This document shows, one piece after another, positions 57,113-64,000 of a stretch of 64,000 nucleotides of DNA. Position numbers and translations under genes: made by a program. The DNA is from Cognatundibacterium crateris (lineage in GTDB: Bacteria > Pseudomonadota > Gammaproteobacteria > Burkholderiales > Burkholderiaceae_D). Every line of letters begins with the position of its first letter. The stretch's first letter is position 1. Location: positions 434,001 to 498,000 of the forward strand of contig NZ_JAABOS010000003.1 of assembly GCF_010078235.1 (NCBI RefSeq), in the 5' to 3' direction. A model generated the notes under the pieces. It searched no databases. It was given only the letters and a program-made list of their open reading frames with translations, and was not told the origin of the DNA.

Positions 57113-57749
57113 GATGGGTCTCAATCGTATCCCAGATTAAACGTGAATCAAAATGCTGTGCTGACAGCATAGTCAGTACCACCACAGCAGCAAAAGCGAA
57201 AGCACCACCACCCGGATACACTGAAGCCAGGCTTTGGAACTGTACCAGTGCCACCAGCACCATCACCACATAGATATCCAGCATGGACCAGCGGCCTACT
57301 GCTTCCACCACACGGAATAGCCGGGTGCGTGGCAAAGGCAGCCAGCGTGAACGACGCCAGCTGCTGATCAGTAACAGCGTTAGCGAAAATAATTTCAGCA
57401 GCGGTACCATAATGCTGGCGAAAAAAACCAGCAGGGCCAGCGGCCATGATCCAGTCGACAGCAGTACCACCACGCCGCTTAGTATGGTGTCATCCTCGGC
57501 GCCGAAGATGGTTTCGGTATGCATGACGGGCAGCAGGTTAGCTGGTATGTACAGGATGTAGGCAGCGATCAGATAAGCGGCTGCTTTACTCAGTGAATGT
57601 GGATCTCGCAAATGTAAATGGGCGCCGCAACGTTCGCAATGTGCTCCAGCCTGCACCTGGCAAAAGGCTTCGCACACCGGACAGCTCAGATAACCCGCCT
57701 GCGCACCGCTGCTACCCTTGATAGGGGATTGCTGTTTGCTGTCAGCCAT
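57105..57749 (-). CDS. pqiA: PqiA-like membrane protein (second half)
   Basis: Inner-membrane protein of 214 residues. It has an N-terminal zinc ribbon (CPVCEAFCQVQ, then CERCGAHL) and four hydrophobic segments with YILYIPANLLPVMHTETIFG, the PqiA signature. E. coli PqiA contains two such units in one chain; here they are two genes, and this one is the C-terminal-type unit. It overlaps both neighbours by 8 bp, so all four pqi genes form one transcript. ATG 57749 has GGGAGC upstream. Confidence 0.9.
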   Translation of the reverse strand: MADSKQQSPIKGSSGAQAGYLSCPVCEAFCQVQAGAHCERCGAHLHLRDPHSLSKAAAYLIAAYILYIPANLLPVMHTETIFGAEDDTILSGVVVLLSTGSWPLALLVFFASIMVPLLKLFSLTLLLISSWRRSRWLPLPRTRLFRVVEAVGRWSMLDIYVVMVLVALVQFQSLASVYPGGGAFAFAAVVVLTMLSAQHFDSRLIWDTIETHHE

Positions 57750-58365
57750 GCTGGCTCCCGCGCTGTGCCCATAGCCATAAATTACGCGGTGTCAGCATGC
57801 TGCTCATGATGGCGCTGCAGACGATCAGACCAGCGCAAGACCAAAACGCAGGTCCGATAATGATCTCTGCTAAATCCTGGAGTTTGACCAGAGAAACGAG
57901 CAAGCCCAGCATGAACACTTCTATCATGCTCCAGGGCCGGATTTTCTGCAAAATCAGTATCGGTGCCGCCAGTTTGTGTGCTGATATACGGCCGCGCATG
58001 GCAAGCACCGTCACATAGATTTCCAGCGCAATCTGTAATGCCGGGATCAACAGGGTGGTCAGCATCACCAGTAAGGACAAGATGTGCATCTCCTTATCCC
58101 ACATGGCTAAAGCGGCTCCGAGCAAGGTTGCTTCCCTGCTGGTCTGCTGCAAGTTCATGGCGATTAAAGGAAACAGATTCATGATGCCAAACAGGAGGGC
58201 CGCAGTCAGTGTCAATGCCAGCGTCTGCTCGGGTGTGGCACCTGAATGTTTCATCAGTTTCGCCTCACAGCGCGGGCAGTAGGCAGATTCACCGGGTGCA
58301 AGTACAACGACTGCAGAAATCAGATCACATTCGTGACATACAAGCAGTTTGGTTGATGTGGGCAT
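57742..58365 (-). CDS. pqiA: PqiA-like membrane protein (first half)
   Basis: Inner-membrane protein of 207 residues, first gene of the pqi operon. It has a zinc ribbon (CHECDLIS, CPRCEAKL) and four membrane helices with LLFGIMNLFPLIAMNLQ and RPWSMIEVFMLGLLVSLVKL. The open frame continues upstream to 58533, but ATG 58365 gives the family start MPTSTKLLVCHECDL. The ribosome site is weak. It is divergent from the yjjG-like gene. Confidence 0.88.
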   Translation of the reverse strand: MPTSTKLLVCHECDLISAVVVLAPGESAYCPRCEAKLMKHSGATPEQTLALTLTAALLFGIMNLFPLIAMNLQQTSREATLLGAALAMWDKEMHILSLLVMLTTLLIPALQIALEIYVTVLAMRGRISAHKLAAPILILQKIRPWSMIEVFMLGLLVSLVKLQDLAEIIIGPAFWSCAGLIVCSAIMSSMLTPRNLWLWAQRGSQHG

Positions 58366-58579
58366 GGATAAACAGAATCCCTGAAAAAAGTGTAGCGCCA
58401 GACATGGCGAAAAAACACTATACCCGTAAATGATGAATTCTTTAAGACTAAGTGTTAAATGGTGTTTTCCGAATGTATTTTTGGAGCTGATCGAGGCCAC
58501 ATTTTCCCGCGCTATGACCGCCAGGCATACCAATCGCGCTTTCAGGTTCTGCGCTACACTGACTCTTTTTTACAGCAAT

Positions 58580-59275
58580 ATGATTATGCAAAGCAGCGCC
58601 AAAAAATATGAGTGGGTGTTATTCGATGCCGATGAGACCTTGTTTCACTTTGATGCTTACCGTGGCTTGCAGACGATGTTTGCGCAATTCGGTGTCGCAT
58701 TTGCCGAAGCGGATTACGCAGCTTATCAAGTCGTGAATAAGGGCTTATGGCAGCGTTATCAGGAACATCAAATCAGTGCCAGCGATGTGCAGCAATTGCG
58801 TTTCACCAGCTGGGCAGAGCGCTTGTCTGTCACGCCTGCCACATTGAACCAGTCTTTCCTGCACGCGATGGCGGAGATCAGCACTCCCATCGATGGTGTC
58901 CCTGAATTACTGCAAACCCTGCATGGCAATACGAAGATGGGCATTATCACCAACGGCTTCACGCAATTGCAGCGCATACGTCTGGAACGTACCGGCTTAC
59001 AGCCGTACTTTGAAGTGCTGGTGGTATCGGAAGAAGTCGGCGTGGCTAAGCCTGGCTCGCTGATTTTTGATCATGCATTGGAGCAGATGGGGCATCCCGC
59101 ACGTTCGGCGGTACTGATGGTCGGCGACACGCTGGAATCCGATATTCTTGGCGGCATACAAGCCGGGTTGGATACCTGCTGGCTGAATCCTGCCCAAAAA
59201 GCTGGCACACCCGGTATTGCGCCTACCTTTGAAGTGACTAATCACCATATGCTCAAAACGCTGTTGACTGCGTAA
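58580..59275 (+). CDS. yjjG: YjjG-type pyrimidine 5'-nucleotidase (HAD family)
   Basis: HAD phosphatase that dephosphorylates pyrimidine nucleoside monophosphates, including non-canonical ones. The 231-residue protein matches E. coli YjjG along its length: motif I FDADETLFHFD, a SWAERLSV cap region, motif II ITNGFTQLQRIRLERTGL, motif III SEEVGVAKPGSLIFDHALEQ and motif IV MVGDTLESDILGG. The upstream frame to 58430 is open but unrelated to the family. ATG 58580 and ATG 58586 are both possible; neither has a strong ribosome site. Confidence 0.9.
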   Translation: MIMQSSAKKYEWVLFDADETLFHFDAYRGLQTMFAQFGVAFAEADYAAYQVVNKGLWQRYQEHQISASDVQQLRFTSWAERLSVTPATLNQSFLHAMAEISTPIDGVPELLQTLHGNTKMGIITNGFTQLQRIRLERTGLQPYFEVLVVSEEVGVAKPGSLIFDHALEQMGHPARSAVLMVGDTLESDILGGIQAGLDTCWLNPAQKAGTPGIAPTFEVTNHHMLKTLLTA

Positions 59276-59526
59276 CTGTGACCGCAAGTACGGCGATTGT
59301 CCCCTGCTTTACACGCTTTGCGACTGGCATAGCGGGCGTATCTGCTTCTGTATCAAACCGCGCTTAAAAAATATTTTTTCAGGATGGCGCTTTGGTGACG
59401 CGCTTTGCGTCTTTAGGGCATCAGGCCGGATTCCGTGCATTTCACCTCGCCAACAGGCGCCCGGGATCTCCGTCGAATGAATGGCATTTTCCATTCAGGC
59501 TTGAGCTTCATAAAGGGTGCATAGCG

Positions 59527-62500
59527 ATGTCAGATACAGAGATAGAAGTTCCTTTGCCGGTTGCGCAGCGCTTACAGGCCGCGCGCGCTGCCTATGCCGA
59601 CGCCGATCAACACTACCAGGCTTGCAATCAGGCTTTGCAAAGCCATCAGGCCGGGGTGCAGGCGATACAGCAGCAGGCGCAAGAGCAACTGCCTAAGGTG
59701 GTAGAGACTGTACGCCAGGAACTGTTGGCTGAACAGCTGAAGAAAACGCCGTGGAAGCCAGCCTTACTGCTTAAGGGCTTGCAACACCGCTTCCCGCTTG
59801 CGAACTGGGCTGGCTGGCTGTATCTGCTGGGTAGTATGTATTTCTTTGGTTTTTTCGGCATGATGCGGGTCAGTTTCACCTTTGGCCTGCCTTACTTATT
59901 TTCTGGTCTGGTCAGTTTCACGGGATTGCTGTTTGTCTGGCTGCCTTATATCGTGATGGTGCGCGCAGCCAGACGCGGCAGTGCGCTGCAAGAGCTGAAA
60001 AAGCCATATCAGCAGTTGGATGAACAATTGGCTAAAGCCAGTATTCACGTGCTGGCCTTTGCCAGCGCAGAATCCGGTGATCCTAAGTATCCTTACTCAG
60101 CTGTGATTTATCCGGGTGCAAACCCGTCCGAGCTGGGTTGCACCAGCTTCCGACTTGGACAGGTCGCCAGACGTTATCTGGGTGCCACGCTGCTGCAATT
60201 CACTGAGCAGGGGCAGTCAGCCCAGCCTAAGCGTGCCTGGCTGGCGTATTTGCCAGAGCAAAAAAAACTGCTGCTGGAAGGTGATCATCACTTCTTTATG
60301 GCAGAACGTTGTCAGTCACATTGGATAGGGCTGCTCGGCCAGCATCATACGAGTTTGCAACAGGTGGTTGCGGCCAGTCAGTCCATCCGCGACGCTTATC
60401 AGGTGCTGCAATCCGCACATCAGCAATTGCAGAAATGCGAACAACTGGTCAGTCTCTGGCGCGAAGTTGCGGTTCCGGATGCGCTGGCGGATAAGCTGAT
60501 CAAGCTGGTCGATTTATTTGCAAGCCGCTCGGAAGTTTCACCCAAAGGTATTTTGCTGTACGGGCCACCCGGTACCGGTAAGACGACCATTGCAGAATTG
60601 CTCGCTAAGACAGCGGGCGTGCATTTCATGAGTGTCAGTGAATCGGATCTGAAAGGCAGTTATCAGGGGCATACCTCACCCAAAGTCAAAGCCGTGTTTG
60701 AAGCTGCGCGCAAACAGAGTCCTTGTATTTTGTTTGTCGATGAGTGTGAAGGCATCTTCAAGCGTCGTGGCGGAGCCAATTCAGGTGGTGTGAATTTTGA
60801 TGACGAGCTGGTCAAGGAATTTTTGAGTCAGTGGGGCGGCATCGCCCAGGGTGGGCAGGTGATGGTGGTGGGTGCCACCAATCTGCGCGATGGTATTGAT
60901 GATGCAATATTGTCGCGTTTCACCAGTGTGGTGGAAGTTGGTTTGCCGGATGCGCGTAACCGCGAAAAAATCCTGAAAGCAGAATTACTCAAGGCTAAGC
61001 TGATCGCCCCTGCAGAAATGAAATCCATCGTACGCGAAACCAGCGGCATGAGCGGACGCGACCTGCATCAGCTGGTGATCGCCATCGCGGCTGAGCTGGC
61101 GGGACGCAATGATCCGGAAGCAGCTGAAATTCTTAAAGAAGTCAGACGTCAGCGCGGTAAAAATTCCAGCGAGGTCAGTGATCTGGGCTGGGACGACATC
61201 GTTTTGCCTGAGCTGGTGAAAAAGTCGTTTATTCATCTCGGTAAGATGCTGCGCAATAGCGAAGAGCTGAAAAAGAGTGGCATTGATACCCCGCGTGGCG
61301 CTTTGCTGTGGGGCCCACCAGGCACTGGTAAGACCCAGCTGGCGCGGGTGTTGGCGAATGAGGCCGGATTGGCCTTTCTGACCTGTACCACGGCTGAGCT
61401 TAAGCAAGGCACGGTAGGCAGCTCCGGTAACGCGGTACGCAGTCTGTTTGAACGTGCGCGTAATCAGTCACCCTGCATCTTGTTCATCGATGAAATCGAA
61501 ATTCTGGCACCGGCACGCGGTGCGCAGAACAGCAACTCGGCGACCGAAGAAGTGGTTGGCCAGCTGTTACAGGAAATGGATGGCGCGAAAAGTCATCAGG
61601 GTCTGGTGTTTGTACTGGCCGCCTCGAATTTACCAGATCAGATTGATAGTGCTGTGTTATCGCGTCTGGAGCAAAAACTGGAACTGCCTTTACCTGACCG
61701 TGGCGGTCGTGAAGCGATTTTACAGAGCTTATTGCGTAAAAAACCGCTGGGCTTTGATTTGCCTGAAGCAGCAGCGACACTGGGCAAAATGACGGAAGGG
61801 AAATCCGGACGCGACTTGCGTACCCTGGTCGAAGTCGCGGCACGCAAGGCCACTGAGCGCGCCCTGCTGAGTGGTGAGGATATTCACCCCGAACGCAATC
61901 CTGTTTGTCTGCAGATGGATGATTTGCTGCAGCAATTAGAAGACAGTAAGCAATCGACTAAGGTTGAAACTTTAAGCTGGGATGATATTGTGCTGCCGGA
62001 TGAATTGCGGCAGCAGTTTGAAGCACTGGGTCGCATGATACGCAATGCGGAGCAGCTCAAGGCCAGTGGCATTAACGCACCGCGCAGCGCCTTATTGTGG
62101 GGGCCGCCGGGCACAGGTAAGACGCAGCTGGCCAGGGTACTCGCAAGTCAGTCTGGTTTATCCTTCTTTGCTCCTTCCACGGCTGAGATACAGAAACAAT
62201 GGATAGGTCACTCGGGAACTGCTGTGAAAGCGATGTTTGACAAGGCGCGCAGTCAGTCACCCTGCATCTTGTTCATCGATGAAATGGAAATTCTGGCGGC
62301 CAAACGGGGTGAGCACAGCAAATCCTTTTCTGAAGAAATTATCGGTCAGCTGTTACAGGAAATGGATGGCGCACAAAGCAAGCAGGGTCAAGTGTTCGTA
62401 CTGGCTGCGTCCAATCATCCGGAACTGATCGACCCGGCGGTGTTATCGCGTTTTGCCCAGAAAATTGAATTGCCTTTGCCTGACCTGGCGGCACGCCAGA

Positions 62501-62763
62501 CAATAGTGCGGCAATTGCTGCGTGATAAACCGCTGGCCTTTGATGTAGATATTGCGAGTCTGGAACTGGCAGCGCGTACTGAGGGCAAGTCCGGACGTGA
62601 TTTACGCAGTCTGATCGAAATCGCTTCGAATCAGGCCACCACCCGTTGTCTGCTACGTGGTGATATCGATCCCGTCACTAATCCCATCCGCATAGAATTG
62701 CCGGATCTGACCCGGCAATTAGAGGACGTGGTGACAAAGAGCGAGACCCGGTCCGTCGTATGA
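59527..62763 (+). CDS. Membrane protein with three tandem AAA+ ATPase domains
   Basis: A 1078-residue protein not recognised as a named system. Residues 1-90 are a coiled coil. Two membrane helices span about 94-145 (WLYLLGSMYFFGFFGMM, LLFVWLPYIVMV). A soluble domain of about 190 residues precedes AAA1 (Walker A GPPGTGKTT near 346, Walker B CILFVDECEGIF). AAA2 (GPPGTGKTQ near 595, CILFIDEIEIL) and AAA3 (near 859, CILFIDEMEIL) are close duplicates. Both have a WDDIVLPEL/WDDIVLPDEL linker and a GKSGRDLRTL/GKSGRDLRSL sensor-2 helix. This resembles the Cdc48/katanin type of AAA. It probably remodels protein complexes at the inner membrane; the substrate is unknown. ATG 59527 (AAAGGG upstream) is preferred over the longer frame from 59392. 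Confidence 0.78.
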   Translation: MSDTEIEVPLPVAQRLQAARAAYADADQHYQACNQALQSHQAGVQAIQQQAQEQLPKVVETVRQELLAEQLKKTPWKPALLLKGLQHRFPLANWAGWLYLLGSMYFFGFFGMMRVSFTFGLPYLFSGLVSFTGLLFVWLPYIVMVRAARRGSALQELKKPYQQLDEQLAKASIHVLAFASAESGDPKYPYSAVIYPGANPSELGCTSFRLGQVARRYLGATLLQFTEQGQSAQPKRAWLAYLPEQKKLLLEGDHHFFMAERCQSHWIGLLGQHHTSLQQVVAASQSIRDAYQVLQSAHQQLQKCEQLVSLWREVAVPDALADKLIKLVDLFASRSEVSPKGILLYGPPGTGKTTIAELLAKTAGVHFMSVSESDLKGSYQGHTSPKVKAVFEAARKQSPCILFVDECEGIFKRRGGANSGGVNFDDELVKEFLSQWGGIAQGGQVMVVGATNLRDGIDDAILSRFTSVVEVGLPDARNREKILKAELLKAKLIAPAEMKSIVRETSGMSGRDLHQLVIAIAAELAGRNDPEAAEILKEVRRQRGKNSSEVSDLGWDDIVLPELVKKSFIHLGKMLRNSEELKKSGIDTPRGALLWGPPGTGKTQLARVLANEAGLAFLTCTTAELKQGTVGSSGNAVRSLFERARNQSPCILFIDEIEILAPARGAQNSNSATEEVVGQLLQEMDGAKSHQGLVFVLAASNLPDQIDSAVLSRLEQKLELPLPDRGGREAILQSLLRKKPLGFDLPEAAATLGKMTEGKSGRDLRTLVEVAARKATERALLSGEDIHPERNPVCLQMDDLLQQLEDSKQSTKVETLSWDDIVLPDELRQQFEALGRMIRNAEQLKASGINAPRSALLWGPPGTGKTQLARVLASQSGLSFFAPSTAEIQKQWIGHSGTAVKAMFDKARSQSPCILFIDEMEILAAKRGEHSKSFSEEIIGQLLQEMDGAQSKQGQVFVLAASNHPELIDPAVLSRFAQKIELPLPDLAARQTIVRQLLRDKPLAFDVDIASLELAARTEGKSGRDLRSLIEIASNQATTRCLLRGDIDPVTNPIRIELPDLTRQLEDVVTKSETRSVV

Positions 62764-62766
62764 TGC

Positions 62767-62797
62767 AAAAAAGGGAGCCTGCGGGCTCCCTTTTTTT
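62767..62797 (+). terminator. Rho-independent terminator after the triple-AAA gene
   Basis: GGGAGCC (62773-62779) and GGCTCCC (62784-62790) form a 7-bp GC-rich stem with a TGCG loop, preceded by A residues and followed by seven T residues. It starts just after the stop codon and reads as a terminator on both strands. Confidence 0.92.
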
Positions 62798-62800
62798 GGG

Positions 62801-62896
62801 TCTGATTCTATGTCTGATTCTATGTCTGATTCTATGTCTGATTCTATGTCTGATTCTATGTCTGATTCTATGTCTGATTCTTTGCCGGATTCTGTG
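62801..62896. repeat. 12-bp minisatellite (TCTGATTCTATG)
   Basis: Six perfect tandem copies of TCTGATTCTATG fill 62801-62872. A seventh with one mismatch (62873-62884) and a degenerate eighth (62885-62896) follow. The array sits between the terminator and the 3' end of the convergent cation transporter gene. It would encode MSDS repeats on the plus strand, but no ribosome site is present. The copy number is probably variable between strains. Confidence 0.93.
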
Positions 62897-62941
62897 CATG
62901 ATGCAAATTACTGCCCGAATCTGCTTATTGGCTATCGCTTA

Positions 62942-63895
62942 TCACGCAGGCGGCTGATGATCGCGATCAGGACGCTTCCAAGGATCGATATGTGTCATCA
63001 GATTCAGCACCCTGTGTCTTTGCATCACGCGCTGACGTGCCAGCACCGCGATATCGTGACCCGCTTCAACGGTGATATTGGCATCGACTTCGATATGCGC
63101 ATCGACCACGATCATGTCACCCATTTTACGGGTATGTACATCATGGGCATTGATCACGCCTGGAGTGTCGAGCAAGGTCAGGCGTATCGCTGCGACTTCT
63201 TCTTCATCGGCGGCGCGGTCCATCAGATCATGCAAGGCTTCCCAGCCAAATTCCCAACCCATGCGCGCCACCATAAAGCCCACGATCAATGCCGCAATCG
63301 GATCAAGTATCGGGTAGCCTGCCATATTGCCTATGATGCCCAGCCCGACCACCAGCGAAGAGGCCGCATCTGAGCGTGCATGCCAGGCGTTGGCCACCAG
63401 CATGCTGGATTTGACCTTCTGCGCGACTGCCAGCATATAGCGGAACAGCAGTTCTTTAGAAATCAGTGCCAGCCCGGCCACCCACAGCGCTATGCTGTGT
63501 ACCTGTTGCACCGATTCCGGCGTTTCCAGCTTGCGAAAAGCTGACCACAGCATGCCACAGCCAACCGCCAGCAGTATCAGTCCCAGTACCAGTGAGGCCG
63601 CATTTTCAAAGCGTTGATGGCCATAAGGATGATCGGTATCCGCCGCTTTTTTGCTGTGATGGCTGGCCAGCAGCACCACAAAATCCGATATCAGATCGGA
63701 CAGCGAATGAATGGCATCCGCAATCAAGGCCTGGGAATGGCTGAAGAAACCGGCCGCGAACTGTACGCTGGTCAGCACTATGTTGACCACGACGCTGGTC
63801 CAGGTGCTGCGGTTGCCAGCAGCTGCACGCTGTGCTGCGCCTAAGGGGCCATCCTGCCCGTCTTCGTGATCATCGTGAAATTCTTGGTTATCCAT
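62942..63895 (-). CDS. Cation diffusion facilitator (CDF) family metal exporter
   Basis: Inner-membrane metal/proton antiporter of 317 residues, likely exporting Zn, Fe, Co or Mn. It starts with a His/Asp/Glu-rich segment (EFHDDHEDGQDG) and has six membrane helices. Metal sites are recognisable: ALIADAIHSLSDLISDFVV (helix 2, HxxxD) and NAWHARSDAASS (helix 5, HxxxD), and DTDHPYGHQRFENAA follows helix 2. The C-terminal cytoplasmic domain has DVHTRKMGDMIVVDAHIEVD and ends in VLNLMTHIDPWKRPD. ATG 63895 follows GGAAAAAG; longer frames to 63955 are less likely. Confidence 0.92.
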   Translation of the reverse strand: MDNQEFHDDHEDGQDGPLGAAQRAAAGNRSTWTSVVVNIVLTSVQFAAGFFSHSQALIADAIHSLSDLISDFVVLLASHHSKKAADTDHPYGHQRFENAASLVLGLILLAVGCGMLWSAFRKLETPESVQQVHSIALWVAGLALISKELLFRYMLAVAQKVKSSMLVANAWHARSDAASSLVVGLGIIGNMAGYPILDPIAALIVGFMVARMGWEFGWEALHDLMDRAADEEEVAAIRLTLLDTPGVINAHDVHTRKMGDMIVVDAHIEVDANITVEAGHDIAVLARQRVMQRHRVLNLMTHIDPWKRPDRDHQPPA

Positions 63896-64000
63896 CTTTT
63901 TCCAGCTTGAGGGTTGGCGGGTCAGTGCAAAACTGTGCACACAGCGAGGTGACATGGGACAATGGCGAAGAGCCGCAGTTTTTAGCCGCCGCCCTTACGC
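63896..64000. other. Window end, upstream of the CDF gene
   Basis: The last 105 bp hold the presumed promoter region of the leftward CDF gene. No further gene can be supported before the window ends. Confidence 0.3.

Noticed and set aside
62801..62896. Possible CRISPR array
   Set aside because: Repeats are only 12 bp and directly tandem, with no spacers and no cas genes.
62810..63373. Plus-strand frame starting with MSDS repeats and running antisense through the CDF gene
   Set aside because: No ribosome site; most of it mirrors the conserved transporter gene.

Overview
The window looks like chromosomal DNA of a betaproteobacterium in the order Burkholderiales, probably close to the Oxalobacteraceae. 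This is an inference from gene content: a fused indolepyruvate oxidoreductase, fused isobutyryl-CoA mutase IcmF, a Burkholderia-type Tat-exported phospholipase C, a trimeric porin, split pqiAABC, and the glmU and glmS loci. No rRNA, CRISPR array or complete insertion sequence is visible.

Layout. 1-1.5 kb: a two-component sensor kinase following a partial gene. 2-9.3 kb: two long catabolic enzymes, indolepyruvate:ferredoxin oxidoreductase and IcmF, with a perfect 20-bp palindrome before icmF. 9.4-13.9 kb: a GFA-like zinc protein, phospholipase C and two small exported proteins. 13.9-25.5 kb: signalling, with a 1889-residue kinase/ATPase/histidine-kinase hybrid, an acyl-CoA dehydrogenase paired with a PhnD-like protein, and two more histidine kinases. 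26.2-29.1 kb: a DUF4062 protein, a PhnA-like zinc-ribbon protein and a TPR/glycosyltransferase protein. 29.2-33.9 kb: a five-gene reverse-strand operon behind a Fur-box-like site (PepSY membrane protein, DUF2271, DUF4198, ApbE, flavoprotein reductase). The DUF2271 protein carries DGLSGAT, which fits the FMN-attachment motif recognised by ApbE. 34.1-43.6 kb: glmU, azlCD, a porin, an SDR, two tandem solute-binding-like proteins, an Lrp/AsnC regulator and glmS.

43.6-46.4 kb is an AT-richer accessory insert directly downstream of glmS, the classical Tn7 attachment position. It has two direct copies of a motif resembling TnsB binding sites, a membrane-anchored PIN-like protein, and a 36-codon stub of a SIR2-like gene ending just after the GAGIS motif.

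46.5-53.2 kb is an RNA-repair locus: a frameshifted rtcR, a sigma-54 promoter, then slipin, rtcB, rtcA and an RlaP-type nucleotidyltransferase. Between the promoter and slipin lies about 500 nt without a gene. It contains two back-to-back tRNA-like units, one a full 73-nt cloverleaf with anticodon AAT, plus several hairpins. A pair of helices starting exactly at the predicted transcription start could close the whole element in a Y-RNA-like way. I regard this as the most interesting part of the window.

53.4-64 kb: fumC, the PqiA/PqiA/PqiB/PqiC envelope lipid-transport operon, a YjjG-type nucleotidase, a membrane protein with three AAA+ modules, a 12-bp minisatellite, and a cation diffusion facilitator. 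Function calls come from reading translated sequences and motifs only; no database search was run.
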